From Mesobacillus foraminis (GTDB taxonomy: Bacteria > Bacillota > Bacilli > Bacillales > Cytobacillaceae), in assembly GCF_004340465.1 (NCBI RefSeq), contig NZ_SLVV01000001.1:124001-188000 (forward strand): a DNA stretch of 64,000 bases, written 5' to 3'. Shown here one piece after another: positions 52,087 to 61,741 of the stretch. Position 1 is the first letter of the stretch. Each line of letters opens with the position of its first letter. The position numbers and the translations under genes were made by a program. The notes beneath the pieces were generated by a model that saw nothing but the letters and a program-made list of their open reading frames with translations, did no database searches and was not told the DNA's origin.

Positions 52087-53364
52087 TTAATCAAGAAACT
52101 TTAAGAAATCGTTCCAATTGGAACGGTTTCTTTTTGTGATGCTTGATGGATGCTCCCTTACGTTGTAAACGGTAAAATCATTGTATACTAACCGTCCTCT
52201 TTTTAATAAATTATTCAATACAGACACATCCTCGTACATCCTGCCATCTTCAAATTCTATCACTGGGAACCCATTAGTTTTTAAAGCCGTGGACCGATAG
52301 ATTCGCGGCCCTAAAGGAAATTGATAAGAGGTTAGTTCCCTCTTGCTGCTTACAGGGTGGCCCTTGCGGATACCCTTATACTGCAGGCTGCCTGGTCCTC
52401 TCTGTTTCCATGTCCTCAGGTTTCCATAAAGGACAATGACATCTTCAGAAAGATTTAAAAGATGTTTCCGAATTATTGACAAGGCATCCGGATCAAGCCA
52501 GTCATCCGCGTCCAATTCTAGAACAAAATCGGTTTGAATATGAGGCAGCAGCTCATTCAATGCCCTGGCTTTCCCTCCGTTTTCTTTCCTGAAAATTTCC
52601 ACTCCTGAATGAGCACTCCATTTTTCTAGTTCCTTGTATGAATGGTTGGTTGAACCATCATCGATAATAAGGACTTGATCAGCCTGAAAGATCTGCAGCA
52701 AACAAGAGCTGATGGCTGTTCCTACATATTGTTCCATATTAAAATGAGCAAGAATTACCGAGATGGACGGTGTCTTTTCAACGAATGGGAATTTCTTCTG
52801 GTATTTCTCGATAAACTCTATTATTGGAAGGGCACTTCCGGTTCCCTGTATTTTTTTTGAAGAAACAAAGTCTCCTTTATGGATCACCATCCCGGTGTGT
52901 TGAATTGAAGCAACCCATGCGGGCATTAGGGCCTCGCTGAATGGGAATGAATAACTTGACAGGAACTTGTGTTTTTTAATATAAGAAGTTCTTATTAAAA
53001 AAGGATGGAGGAGGGTTTTATCTTTGATCGAATGGGAGAAGGTTATTATATTTTGGTTCTCTTCCAAACCAAGCTTAAGCCTGGAAATCTTTGAATTAAT
53101 GCACATTCCATCTTGTAGTATCAGAATGTATTCGCTGGAAATGGTATGTATGAAGGAATCCAGCCTCTTGCCCAGATTATTTTCGGTTACTTTTATATAT
53201 TTTATTTGGTATGAAGGGTGAAATCCTCCAAAGGCGGCATCCTCCTTCTCCCCCAAAACTGTTATACCTTCCAAACGATGACTAATGAATTGCAGGGAAG
53301 CAATGGTTTGATTTAAACAAGAAGAATGCGGATAACAAATAAGAATAACATGGATATTCTTCAT
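52087..53364 (-). CDS. Family 2 glycosyltransferase with N-terminal extra domain
   Basis: 425 residues. The first about 200 residues resemble a degenerate sugar-transferase-like domain (SSEYILILQDGMCINS). The second is a GT2 domain: SVILAHFNMEQYVGTAISSCL, LIIDDGSTNHSYKELE and ELDADDWLDPDALS with the DxD-like metal site. It lies convergent to the small-barrel genes and its last codons overlap their terminator. Confidence 0.82.
   Translation of the reverse strand: MKNIHVILICYPHSSCLNQTIASLQFISHRLEGITVLGEKEDAAFGGFHPSYQIKYIKVTENNLGKRLDSFIHTISSEYILILQDGMCINSKISRLKLGLEENQNIITFSHSIKDKTLLHPFLIRTSYIKKHKFLSSYSFPFSEALMPAWVASIQHTGMVIHKGDFVSSKKIQGTGSALPIIEFIEKYQKKFPFVEKTPSISVILAHFNMEQYVGTAISSCLLQIFQADQVLIIDDGSTNHSYKELEKWSAHSGVEIFRKENGGKARALNELLPHIQTDFVLELDADDWLDPDALSIIRKHLLNLSEDVIVLYGNLRTWKQRGPGSLQYKGIRKGHPVSSKRELTSYQFPLGPRIYRSTALKTNGFPVIEFEDGRMYEDVSVLNNLLKRGRLVYNDFTVYNVREHPSSITKRNRSNWNDFLKFLD
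52105..52135 (+). terminator. Terminator of the small-barrel genes
   Basis: GAAATCGTTCC pairs with GGAACGGTTTC, then TTTTT. It lies inside the 3' end of the convergent GT2 gene. Confidence 0.85.
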
Positions 53365-53461
53365 TGGTCTCCTCCCGTGTACACCATTTTAGGTATATGT
53401 ATATGCCGCCCAATCTATAATATCTCCTGCGTCGTCCCGCCAGTTTGCTACCCCACCATAA

Positions 53462-53494
53462 TAAAAGGACCCGCCATATCAATGGCGAGGCCCC
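53462..53494 (-). terminator. Terminator of yjbQ
   Basis: CGCCAT and ATGGCG plus flanking G/C pairs, followed by CCTTTTATT on the minus strand. Confidence 0.6.
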
Positions 53495-53515
53495 AATAGC
53501 AATATATCATTTAAA

Positions 53516-55378
53516 TCAATACCATCTGCCTGATTCCAGCTCGGTCCGAAGTTCATCTACATATTCATTGGACCCAGTTACAATCAGCCTGTCATGAAGC
53601 CGCAGCTCTGTATCTCCATGAGGGACGATGGAGTCTTTTCCTCTGAGGATCCGAACAAAAATGACATCTCCCGTAAATGGGAATCTTCTAAGTGTCATGC
53701 CGTCAAAATGGTCATTCAGCATCCTGATTTCATGCAGGGAAGATTCCTGGTTGGTCAGGATGTTGATGATACCAGGAGATTCAATCAAAGCACGCAGCAG
53801 GGTGGTTGTTGACATCAGGACGGAGAATACTTCAATTCCCTGTTCCCTCAGTGGAGGTTCAAGCTCAGGATTTTCTATCCTGGCAATGACACGTTCGGCC
53901 CCTTTTTCTTTAGCTGCCATTGCAATATCAGCATTCGTATTCTCATCGCCGGTAGAAATGACAATGATGTCTGCTGTGAAAATAGCAACTTCTTCAAGTG
54001 ATACAATGGAATAGTCTTCTACCTCTACAATGTCAAAGACCGAACTGGCAATTTGCTTATCTGCTTTATCCTGTTTCGTGTGATACAGAACTGGTTCATA
54101 GTGGGAAGAATTCAGTTCCCTCGTTACTGGCAGTGTCATTTGATTAGCGCCAATCAACGCGACCTTTAGCTTCTTATCCTCTGCCGCACTGCGAGGGAAC
54201 ATTTTCTTGAACACAATTGGTGTCAGAACACACGATATGACAGCAACCAGAATAAGTGTACCGCTCATTTCCGGGGTAATGACACCCATCCGTTCCCCAA
54301 TTGTAGCAGCAGCAATCACCAGCGACAAGGTGGAAGTAAGCAAAAAGCCGGATGCAATGACCGTATTTTTGTCATACCACTTCTTTAACAGGAAAATTGG
54401 AATTAATTTTGACAGCAGGAGTGCAATCAGCAGCAGCGGGATGAGCAGCAGCATCTTTTTCTCACTCAGTAATGACCATAAATCCAATTCCACACCAATC
54501 ATGACGAAAAAGATCGGGATGACAAAACCATATCCAAACGAATCAAGCTTATGGATCATTTCCTGGTCAGGTGACAGCAAGGAAACTAGTACCCCTGCAA
54601 GAAAAGCTCCAAGGATGTTCTCGGCCCCTACAGTTTCAGAGATGGCGACCAATACAATTAAGAGTGTAAATACAGCCCTTGTGCCGATCTGCGTTGTTCC
54701 TGATGCCAGAACGGAGACAAAATTTCTGCCTTGGAACCGCTTGGCAATAAAATACAGCCCAACTCCTGCAGCAAACAAAATGAGGAGAAGCCAGGTATTC
54801 CCGCCTTCTTTATCATATAAAGAAACAAACACGGCCAGGAGAATCATAGTGACAAGATCTGCAATGACTGCAATAAGAAGGATGATCTGGCCAATGTTGG
54901 TTTTCATTAGATGGGCTTCTTTTAAGGTCGGTACGACAACACCCAATGAGATAGTCGAAATAATTAAAGTCATCAAAAAAGCATTGTCAATAAAGCCGGC
55001 AAGTACGAATAAATAGGATAACCCCAGGGAAGCAATAAATATCCCGGCAAATATGATCGTTGAAATCATAAAGGTATTGGGTTCAGCCTTGCCGTTGGGC
55101 AATTTCTTCCCTTTCTGATTTTTCATGGAAAAGGCACTAAAATCAATTTCCAGACCACTTAAGAACATTAGAAACAAGAATCCCAGAGTTGACAGGATCT
55201 CCAGCCATGCATCTTCATGTACGAGGTCTAATCCGCTTTTCCCTATGATCAACCCCATGATAATTTCTGCTACTACTACAGGAACGAAGCGCAGTTTGAA
55301 ACGATGGAGCAGAATTGGTGTTAAAAACGCGACAATAATTACAATTAAAAGTGACATAATGGAACCATGCTGTTCCAT
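53516..55378 (-). CDS. yjbQ: CPA2 cation/proton antiporter YjbQ
   Basis: 620 residues. About 12 membrane helices (to about 395, with GAENILGAFLAGVLVSLLSP and GYGFVIPIFFVMIGVELDL) are followed by an RCK-N domain (VALIGANQMTLPVTRELNS) and an RCK-C domain (MLNDHFDGMTLRRFPF). It moves K+ or Na+ out against H+. It is downstream of mgtE by 12 bases. Confidence 0.9.
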   Translation of the reverse strand: MEQHGSIMSLLIVIIVAFLTPILLHRFKLRFVPVVVAEIIMGLIIGKSGLDLVHEDAWLEILSTLGFLFLMFLSGLEIDFSAFSMKNQKGKKLPNGKAEPNTFMISTIIFAGIFIASLGLSYLFVLAGFIDNAFLMTLIISTISLGVVVPTLKEAHLMKTNIGQIILLIAVIADLVTMILLAVFVSLYDKEGGNTWLLLILFAAGVGLYFIAKRFQGRNFVSVLASGTTQIGTRAVFTLLIVLVAISETVGAENILGAFLAGVLVSLLSPDQEMIHKLDSFGYGFVIPIFFVMIGVELDLWSLLSEKKMLLLIPLLLIALLLSKLIPIFLLKKWYDKNTVIASGFLLTSTLSLVIAAATIGERMGVITPEMSGTLILVAVISCVLTPIVFKKMFPRSAAEDKKLKVALIGANQMTLPVTRELNSSHYEPVLYHTKQDKADKQIASSVFDIVEVEDYSIVSLEEVAIFTADIIVISTGDENTNADIAMAAKEKGAERVIARIENPELEPPLREQGIEVFSVLMSTTTLLRALIESPGIINILTNQESSLHEIRMLNDHFDGMTLRRFPFTGDVIFVRILRGKDSIVPHGDTELRLHDRLIVTGSNEYVDELRTELESGRWY

Positions 55379-55390
55379 CCCATCCCCCCT

Positions 55391-56773
55391 TTACTCAATA
55401 AGATAACTCATAAATGCAGTCGCAATTCCAAAATAAATCAGGATTGAAATAATATCATTTATTGTTGTAATAAACGGCCCCGAAGCCACAGCCGGGTCAA
55501 TATTTAAACGGTGCATGATGAGAGGCACGAGCGATCCCGCCAATGTTGCCACTATCAGCGTTATAAAAATGGAAATGCCAACAAGACAACCAAGAAAGAG
55601 GTCCCCTTTCCAAAAGTAAACAACTAGTGTAATTAGGACTCCACAGGTTAGACCGGTTATGAAGCCGGTGCCTGCTTCCCTGAGAATAATCTTCCACTTA
55701 TTTTCTTTTTCCAAATCACCTGTCGCAATCCCTCGGACAGCCACAGCTAATGCCTGTGTGCCTGTGTTCCCTGCCATCCCGGCAATCAAGGGAATAAATA
55801 CAGCAAGGATGGCCACTTTATTCAGTGTTTCCTCGAAACGCCCTATCAGGCTTGCGGTAAACATCCCAAGGAAAAGAAGAATGACCAGCCATGGCAATCG
55901 CTTCTTTGCTGCTGTGAATGGGTTCCTGTCGATTGAATCCAGATCAGCGATACCTGCAAGCTTTGAATAATCATCCGAAGCTTCTTCTTCCATGACATCC
56001 ATAATGTCATCGACCGTAATGATTCCTAACAGATGGTCCTGAAAATCCACAACTGGAAGGGCAAGAAAGTTGTAGTCTCTCATCATCCTTGCTACTTCTT
56101 CCTGATCTTCTCCGACTGATACGGAAACAACACGATCATACATGATTTCTGAGATCATGGCGTCGTCCTCACTGACAATCAAATCACGGAGGGAGAGTAC
56201 CCCCACCAGGTGCCGATCCTCATCAATCACGTAAACATAATAGATGGTTTCAGCCCGAGGTGCTTCATTTTTGAGGATATGCATGGCAGAACGGACTGTC
56301 TGATTAGCGACAATCGCTATATACTCAGTAGTCATAATGCTCCCAGCTGTATATTCCTCATAGTGGAGCAATTCCTTGATTTCGTCTGCTGCTTCTTTGT
56401 CCATAATCGTTAAATAACTGACAACCTGGTCCTTTTCGAGCTCGTTCAAAACATCTACGGCATCATCTGCGTACATATTTGAGAGCATATCGGCAGCATA
56501 AGATGGGGACATCTCCGCAAGAACTTCGCGATATTCATGTTCTTCCCCATCCAGATTTTCAAACAAACCAGCCATTTCTTCAGGAGACAGATAATGATAA
56601 ATATTCAATCGGTCTTCTTCATCAAGCTCTTTGAAGAATTCAGCCTGATTGTATGGATGCATATCAAGGAACTCGTTGCGGAACTGAACAATGTTCCCTG
56701 TTCTTAGAGCCTCTGTTAAAAGTTCTATATTAATATATTGCCTGGGCGTTGTCTCTTGATTTGCTTCAGCCAT
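55391..56773 (-). CDS. mgtE: Magnesium transporter MgtE
   Basis: 460 residues. N-terminal helical domain (YHYLSPEEMAGLFENLDGEE, MYADDAVDVLNEL), a CBS pair (SIMTTEYIAIVANQTV, MYDRVVSVSV then VVDFQDHLLGIITVDDIMDVMEEEA) and five membrane helices with PLIAGMAGNTGTQALAV. Mg2+ binding at the CBS domains closes the channel. ATG at 56773 (MAEANQ) is preferred as it leaves room for the AAAGGGGG site. No Mg riboswitch was seen in the 138 bases upstream. Confidence 0.93.
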   Translation of the reverse strand: MAEANQETTPRQYINIELLTEALRTGNIVQFRNEFLDMHPYNQAEFFKELDEEDRLNIYHYLSPEEMAGLFENLDGEEHEYREVLAEMSPSYAADMLSNMYADDAVDVLNELEKDQVVSYLTIMDKEAADEIKELLHYEEYTAGSIMTTEYIAIVANQTVRSAMHILKNEAPRAETIYYVYVIDEDRHLVGVLSLRDLIVSEDDAMISEIMYDRVVSVSVGEDQEEVARMMRDYNFLALPVVDFQDHLLGIITVDDIMDVMEEEASDDYSKLAGIADLDSIDRNPFTAAKKRLPWLVILLFLGMFTASLIGRFEETLNKVAILAVFIPLIAGMAGNTGTQALAVAVRGIATGDLEKENKWKIILREAGTGFITGLTCGVLITLVVYFWKGDLFLGCLVGISIFITLIVATLAGSLVPLIMHRLNIDPAVASGPFITTINDIISILIYFGIATAFMSYLIE

Positions 56774-56920
56774 TTCCACCATTCCCCCTTTCAATGAGCG
56801 GCCATTATGAGTGAAGATTGGAGCTTCTTTTATTTTTCCACAATGACTCTTTTTATTATCCTTTATACGTCAGTCTGAAACCTCATCCCGACATTCAGGG
56901 AGTTTTTTTCATCCCAGAAA

Positions 56921-56950
56921 AAGCAAGCCATCATTATACTGGCTTGCTTT
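56921..56950 (-). terminator. Terminator of the yjbM-nadF-yjbO operon
   Basis: AAAGCAAGCC pairs with GGCTTGCTTT (loop 11 bases), overlapping the last codons of yjbO. T-rich (TTTTCTGG) follows on the minus strand. Confidence 0.75.
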
Positions 56951-57839
56951 GATCCAGGATGCTGTTCATATCAGCAGGAAGCGGTGCAGTGAACGTCATT
57001 TCTTTTTGTGAGAAAGGGTGGATAAAGCGAATGTTTTTGCAGTGCAATGCCTGCCTGTTCAGCTGCTCTATTCCCCCTCCATAGAGATCGTCTCCAAGCA
57101 GCGGATGATTCACATACGACATGTGCACCCGGATTTGGTGAGTCCGGCCTGTTTTCAGCCGGAGTTCCACGTAGCTAAAGCCTTTCAGTTCCGCAATCAC
57201 CTGATAGTATGTACAGGCATACTGTCCATCCGGACGAACTTCCCGTTCAATGATGCTTGTGGCTTTCCTTCCAATCGGTTCTTCAATTACGCCCTTTTTT
57301 TCTGTAAAGATTCCCTCTGCGAAGGCTTCATAAATCCTTTTCAAATGACCAGCCTTTTGCTGTTTGCTCATCAAGTGATGTACATGCCGGTGCTTGGCGA
57401 CCAGGACAACCCCGGATGTATCCCGGTCCAGACGTGTAACGATATGGCATGTTGCCTCATTTCCAATGTCCCGGTAGTACCCAACCAGCCCATTTGCCAG
57501 ACTGCCAGTGGGATGCTCCCTTGATGGAATGGTGCTCATGCCGGCTGGCTTGTCAATGACCAGCAGGTATTCGTCTTCGTACAGGATGGATAGCGGGATG
57601 TGTTCTCCCTTTAACCCGGGGGATGCTTCTTCCGGCGGGAAATATACCTCTACCTGGTCGCCGGCTTCCAGAATACGCCTGACCGTAACAGGGGACCCAT
57701 TAACAAGAAGACGGCCGCCCTTGAATTTAATATCCGTTAAAGCAGCTTTCGAAATTTCCCGGGAAGATAAAAACTCTCTAAGCATTTCCCCTTGATCTTC
57801 CGGTTCCGCGGCCCATGCTAATTTAAACTGATTTCCCAT
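56934..57839 (-). CDS. yjbO: RluD-family pseudouridine synthase YjbO
   Basis: 301 residues. An S4-like N-terminal part (GGRLLVNGSPVTVRRILEAGD) and a catalytic domain with RLDRDTSGVVLVAKH (catalytic Asp), plus GRTHQIRVHMSYVNHPLLGD. It makes pseudouridine in 23S rRNA or other RNA. ATG at 57839 chosen for AAAGGGTG 4 bases upstream. 16 bases after nadF. Confidence 0.92.
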   Translation of the reverse strand: MGNQFKLAWAAEPEDQGEMLREFLSSREISKAALTDIKFKGGRLLVNGSPVTVRRILEAGDQVEVYFPPEEASPGLKGEHIPLSILYEDEYLLVIDKPAGMSTIPSREHPTGSLANGLVGYYRDIGNEATCHIVTRLDRDTSGVVLVAKHRHVHHLMSKQQKAGHLKRIYEAFAEGIFTEKKGVIEEPIGRKATSIIEREVRPDGQYACTYYQVIAELKGFSYVELRLKTGRTHQIRVHMSYVNHPLLGDDLYGGGIEQLNRQALHCKNIRFIHPFSQKEMTFTAPLPADMNSILDQSKPV

Positions 57840-57855
57840 AAGGCACCCTTTACAT

Positions 57856-58650
57856 TCAATCTGAGATAAATGAATCATGGACTCTCTTCCAGAATGGAAA
57901 AGGCCTGAACCTCGCAAACCGCATTTTTTCATCTGCCACTCTGAACTGGATTGATTTTACATCTTTATGAAGCAAATTAAGATGATCGACTGTCACTTCA
58001 AAATCTGGCCTGTTCACGGGCTTCAGGTTGCAAGTATGGTGTGAAGGCAAAATTAATGGTGAACCCACAGTCCGGAACACCCTGTTATTAATCGACGCCA
58101 TCTCCGCAATTTGAATCGCTGATAACGAAGGATGCAAAATTGCCCCTCCCAGTGCCTTATTATAGGCTGTACTGCCTGATGGAGTCGAGATGCAAAGTCC
58201 ATCTCCCCTGAAACGCTCAAAATGCTGTCCCCGTATCTCAACGTCCATTACAAGAGTTCCTTCTACCGACTTGACCGTTGACTCATTCAGTGCAAGGTAC
58301 CGGGTTTCCCTCCCGCCATGCTGATAGCGGATAATGACCTCCAGCAGCGGGTATTCAACAATCTGATACGGGGTTTTCGCAATGGCAATCACAAGTTTCT
58401 CAATTTCTTCCGGAACCCAGTCCGCATAAAATCCAAGGTGACCGGTATGGACGCCTACAAAAGCTGTTTTATCCAGCCGGCTGCTATAGCGGTGGAATGC
58501 ATATAATAATGTTCCATCGCCCCCAACCGAAATACAGATATCCGGCTGGTCCTCATCATACTTAAGGTCAAAATCCTGCAGATAGGTCCGCATCTTATGC
58601 ATAAGAGTATTCGATCTGGCATCCCCTTTTGACGTTATTGCAAACTTCAT
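57856..58650 (-). CDS. nadF: NAD kinase
   Basis: 264 residues. NAD + ATP gives NADP. The GGDGT motif ([16 protein letters not shown]) and the [17 protein letters not shown] segment are present. Short N-terminus as in the Bacillus NadF (YjbN). It overlaps no neighbour; it follows yjbM by 49 bases. Confidence 0.95.
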   Translation of the reverse strand: MKFAITSKGDARSNTLMHKMRTYLQDFDLKYDEDQPDICISVGGDGTLLYAFHRYSSRLDKTAFVGVHTGHLGFYADWVPEEIEKLVIAIAKTPYQIVEYPLLEVIIRYQHGGRETRYLALNESTVKSVEGTLVMDVEIRGQHFERFRGDGLCISTPSGSTAYNKALGGAILHPSLSAIQIAEMASINNRVFRTVGSPLILPSHHTCNLKPVNRPDFEVTVDHLNLLHKDVKSIQFRVADEKMRFARFRPFPFWKRVHDSFISD

Positions 58651-58699
58651 CTATAAAAGCACCTCGCTTCGGGATCCGATATCATAGTCGGGTACCCTG

Positions 58700-59335
58700 T
58701 TAATTCTCTTCTTGCTGCAGGTCTTTTTTTCGTGAAAAGAATGCCTGAGCCTCCTGGATTTCCCCTCTGATAATCGACATTTCTTCATCAAGCCTAAAAG
58801 CCGCCTCTGCAGCTCGCTGCAGACGCACCCTTATATCCTTGGGAAACTGTCCCTTATACTTATAATTCAAAGAATGCTCAATCGTGGCCCAAAAATTCAT
58901 TGCGAGTGTCCTGATCTGAATTTCAGCCAAAATATTCTTTTCCCCATTGATCGTTTGGACTGGGTAGCGGATGACAACATGGTAAGATCGGTATCCGCTC
59001 GCCTTTTTATGGGAAATATAATCTCTTTCTTCCACGATTTCAAAATCGTTACGGCTGCGGAGCAGATCAACTACAGGCTTGATGTCATCAACAAATTGAC
59101 ACATCATTCGAAGTCCTGCAATATCCTGCATCTCTGTCTCAAGCTTGTCAAGAGAGATCCCCTTCTGATTCGCTTTGTCAAGGATGCTTGCTATTGGCTT
59201 TACCCTGCCTGTAACGAATTCAATCGGTGAATGGTCGGTATTTTGTTCATACTGGCTCCGCATTCCCCTTAGTTTCACCTTAAGCTCCTCCACCGCCTGC
59301 TTATATGGTTCTAAAAAATGTTCCCAATGCTTCAA
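58700..59335 (-). CDS. yjbM: Small alarmone synthetase (RelQ/YjbM)
   Basis: 211 residues. A RelA-SpoT synthetase domain alone: GLRMMCQFVDDI, EERDYISHKKASGYRSYH, EIQIRTLAMNFWATIEHSLNYK. It transfers pyrophosphate from ATP to GDP/GTP. No hydrolase or regulatory domain. TTG start with GAGGTGA 7 bases upstream. Confidence 0.93.
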   Translation of the reverse strand: MKHWEHFLEPYKQAVEELKVKLRGMRSQYEQNTDHSPIEFVTGRVKPIASILDKANQKGISLDKLETEMQDIAGLRMMCQFVDDIKPVVDLLRSRNDFEIVEERDYISHKKASGYRSYHVVIRYPVQTINGEKNILAEIQIRTLAMNFWATIEHSLNYKYKGQFPKDIRVRLQRAAEAAFRLDEEMSIIRGEIQEAQAFFSRKKDLQQEEN

Positions 59336-59380
59336 TAGCAGCTCACCTCATCAGGTCTATAATTAAGCCCGTTTCTTTAT

Positions 59381-59746
59381 CTAGAAAATAAGTTCGACCT
59401 TGCCAACCATTTCATCTCCATAATTGCTATTACCCTTAATATTTTCAATTAAGTACTCCATTTCTTCTTTAAAGCTCACTAATTCGACCTGGCTGCTGCC
59501 GTTTGAAAGAGATACCATCGCGCCCGCAGCCAAACCCTCTTTAAGAACGGACCAAGTCTTTTCAGGTATCGTAATATATGTATAATCTCCATCTTGTTCA
59601 GCAAGGTATATAAATGAAAGCTGATCGGAATCGACCAGCATCTGACCCGCAGGAGAAAGCTCTGTTAAATTTGTTGATTCTTCAGTCATGAGCAAAAGCT
59701 CTTGGTCTTTCATCATCGCTTCTGTGATATTCAGTCTTTTTTTCAT
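59381..59746 (-). CDS. yjbL: UPF0738 family protein YjbL
   Basis: 121 residues, acidic and probably soluble. It contains LSFIYLAEQDGDYTYITIPEKTWS and SKVELIF-type ending (VGKVELIF). Conserved next to yjbM and yjbK in Bacillus. Function not known. ATG preceded by GGAGG. Confidence 0.85.
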   Translation of the reverse strand: MKKRLNITEAMMKDQELLLMTEESTNLTELSPAGQMLVDSDQLSFIYLAEQDGDYTYITIPEKTWSVLKEGLAAGAMVSLSNGSSQVELVSFKEEMEYLIENIKGNSNYGDEMVGKVELIF

Positions 59747-59866
59747 AAAAATCCACCCTCCAATAATCCATTATATTTTAACACACAGCAATAAATTTTT
59801 CCTAAAGATTGAAGCTTAGCCAGGATAGCGGGATAATAAGAAAAAATAGGAAAAGGGTGGGTAAGG

Positions 59867-60451
59867 ATGTCACAGGAAATTGAAATCGAATTTAAAAACC
59901 TTCTAACCAAAGAGGAGTTCCTTCAAATACAGCATTTCTTTGATTTTAAACCAGAGGATTTTCATGTACAGATTAACCATTACTTTGATACTGCTGATTT
60001 TTATCTAAAAGACAACGGCTGTGCCCTAAGAATCCGGGAGAAGAACGGAAGGTTTGAACTTACCCTCAAGCAGCCTGCCCCGACTGGACTTCTAGAAACA
60101 AGCCAGACGCTTTCCGCTAGTGAGTCCAAAGAGGTTATGGAGACAAACCTTTTGCCAAAAGGACCCGTCAAGGGAGCAGTCAATCAACTATCTGAAGATG
60201 TCGAAGGCTTTTTATATTTCGGTTCCCTGACAACAGAACGGGCTGAAAAAAATTACCAGGGCGGATTAGTGGTTTTGGACCACAGTTCCTATTTAAATAC
60301 GGAGGATTATGAGATAGAATTCGAAGTAGCAGAAGAAAAAAAAGGGCAGGAAGTTTTTGAGAGTCTTCTTCAACAGCTTAAAATCCCTATTAGAAAGACC
60401 GATAATAAAATTATGAGATTCTATAAAAGGAAGTACGATATTGGAACTTAA
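59867..60451 (+). CDS. yjbK: CYTH domain protein YjbK
   Basis: 194 residues. The CYTH signature ExExK is seen as EIEFK near the N-terminus. Later segments [17 protein letters not shown] and [17 protein letters not shown] line the tunnel. It hydrolyses or binds triphosphates, possibly inorganic triphosphate. Divergent from yjbL. AAGGGTGGG precedes the ATG. Confidence 0.9.
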   Translation: MSQEIEIEFKNLLTKEEFLQIQHFFDFKPEDFHVQINHYFDTADFYLKDNGCALRIREKNGRFELTLKQPAPTGLLETSQTLSASESKEVMETNLLPKGPVKGAVNQLSEDVEGFLYFGSLTTERAEKNYQGGLVVLDHSSYLNTEDYEIEFEVAEEKKGQEVFESLLQQLKIPIRKTDNKIMRFYKRKYDIGT

Positions 60452-60495
60452 TAAACACTTTCAACAGAAATCCACCCGGGAGATCAGAAATTCAT

Positions 60496-61113
60496 ATGAA
60501 TATTGAACAATTAAGAGTGATGCTGGAATTGCAGGCATTGAAGAATTTTAGTACCCCTGCTCTAAATTCACAAACGATTAATGCCTTTCAGACCCTGTTG
60601 GAGACCTTTATCAGCGGACAAGGGATTGAAGCAAAAACAGAGACAGTGGGCAGACCGGCGGCTCAGCCTTCTTTTGTTCCCGCCGTTCCTGCACAGGCGC
60701 TGCCGCCAATCAGCCTGACAAAGCTTGCTGCCAACAAATCGGAATTTGACGGCCTGATTGACCATGCTTCAAGGACCTATAATGTCCCCGCCCAGCTGAT
60801 CAAGTCCGTTATAAAAACAGAGTCCAACTTCAATCCCAACGCTGTAAGCCATGCTGGGGCCTCAGGCCTGATGCAGCTTATGCCTGGCACAGCCAAAGGT
60901 CTTGGAGTCAAAAACCCTTTTGACCCGGCAGACAATATTAATGGAGGAAGCAAATATTTACGCCAGCTTCTGGACCGTTATGGTGACAATGTAGAACTGG
61001 CTTTGGCAGCGTATAATGCAGGCCCCGGGAATGTAGATAAATACGGGGGCATCCCTCCTTTTCAGGAAACCCAAAATTACGTAAAAAAAGTCAGCCAGTC
61101 CTATTATGGATAA
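60496..61113 (+). CDS. yjbJ: Lytic transglycosylase YjbJ
   Basis: 205 residues. A linker region (to about 85) leads into an SLT domain: [20 protein letters not shown] (catalytic Glu), [13 protein letters not shown], and [18 protein letters not shown]. It cuts peptidoglycan. No signal peptide is clear, although B. subtilis YjbJ is similar. It lies 44 bases after yjbK. Confidence 0.9.
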   Translation: MNIEQLRVMLELQALKNFSTPALNSQTINAFQTLLETFISGQGIEAKTETVGRPAAQPSFVPAVPAQALPPISLTKLAANKSEFDGLIDHASRTYNVPAQLIKSVIKTESNFNPNAVSHAGASGLMQLMPGTAKGLGVKNPFDPADNINGGSKYLRQLLDRYGDNVELALAAYNAGPGNVDKYGGIPPFQETQNYVKKVSQSYYG

Positions 61114-61131
61114 TTTTCCATTGTTTTTCCC

Positions 61132-61162
61132 CCGCCTGTCAGTGGTAACAGGCGGCTTTTTT
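61132..61162 (+). terminator. Terminator of yjbJ
   Basis: CCGCCTGT pairs with ACAGGCGG around an 8-base loop, then CTTTTTT. Confidence 0.9.
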
Positions 61163-61232
61163 GTGTATCTTAAAATGTAGAAAAGGTCCGGCAAGATGCT
61201 TGAAGTACAGGCAGTCCATCTCCATCCGCTTC

Positions 61233-61258
61233 AACCGGTTATGGATAATGAACCGGTT
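61233..61258. repeat. Two AACCGGTT palindromes 18 bp apart
   Basis: AACCGGTT occurs at 61233-61240 and 61251-61258, a period of 18 bases or about two helix turns. It lies just upstream of the promoter of yjbI, fitting a dimer-dimer regulator site. Regulator unknown. Confidence 0.5.
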
Positions 61259-61282
61259 AAAGCCCTGTTCTAAGCTGTTTGT

Positions 61283-61311
61283 TTGAGATATGAAATGACC
61301 ATTGCTAAAAT
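61283..61311 (+). promoter_or_regulatory. Sigma-A promoter of yjbI-spxH
   Basis: TTGAGA, a 17-base spacer and TAAAAT, 34 bases before the ATG of yjbI. Confidence 0.7.
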
Positions 61312-61345
61312 ATAAATCATACTAAACCAAAAAGGAGTTATTAAA

Positions 61346-61741
61346 ATGGTCGAGAATACGCCTGTACCGTTCGAAGCCATCGGCGAAGGTTTGCTGCACC
61401 GGCTAGTAGATGCCTTTTACCACCGTGTGGGACAGCATCCTGATCTTGCTCCTATTTTTCCTGATGATCTTACGGAAACTGCACGTAAACAAAAGCAATT
61501 TATGACTCAATATTTGGGCGGACCGCCTTTATATACACAAGAACATGGCCATCCGATGATGAGGGCCAGGCACCTGCCATTCGAAATCACTCCCAAAAGG
61601 GCAAAGGCCTGGCTGGCATGCATGAGCGAAGCAATGGATGAAGTTGGCCTGGAAGGCCCTTTGAGGCAGGAATTTTATGCCCGGCTTGTCTTGACAGCCC
61701 AGCATATGATCAACACACCTGAAGAGGGTGAGCACCCGTGA
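61346..61741 (+). CDS. yjbI: Truncated haemoglobin YjbI
   Basis: 131 residues, group II truncated globin. Recognisable are [24 protein letters not shown] (helix B and E), the [23 protein letters not shown] segment with the proximal His, and [11 protein letters not shown]. It binds haem and oxygen or peroxide. In Bacillus it is tied to SpxH, whose gene overlaps it. Confidence 0.93.
   Translation: MVENTPVPFEAIGEGLLHRLVDAFYHRVGQHPDLAPIFPDDLTETARKQKQFMTQYLGGPPLYTQEHGHPMMRARHLPFEITPKRAKAWLACMSEAMDEVGLEGPLRQEFYARLVLTAQHMINTPEEGEHP

Noticed and set aside
54207-55016. 269-codon plus-strand ORF
   Set aside because: Antisense shadow of the yjbQ membrane region; Ser/Thr/Ile-rich, no ribosome site, no known domain.
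56795-56920. Magnesium (M-box) riboswitch before mgtE
   Set aside because: Only about 130 bases lie between the genes and none of the conserved M-box segments was seen.
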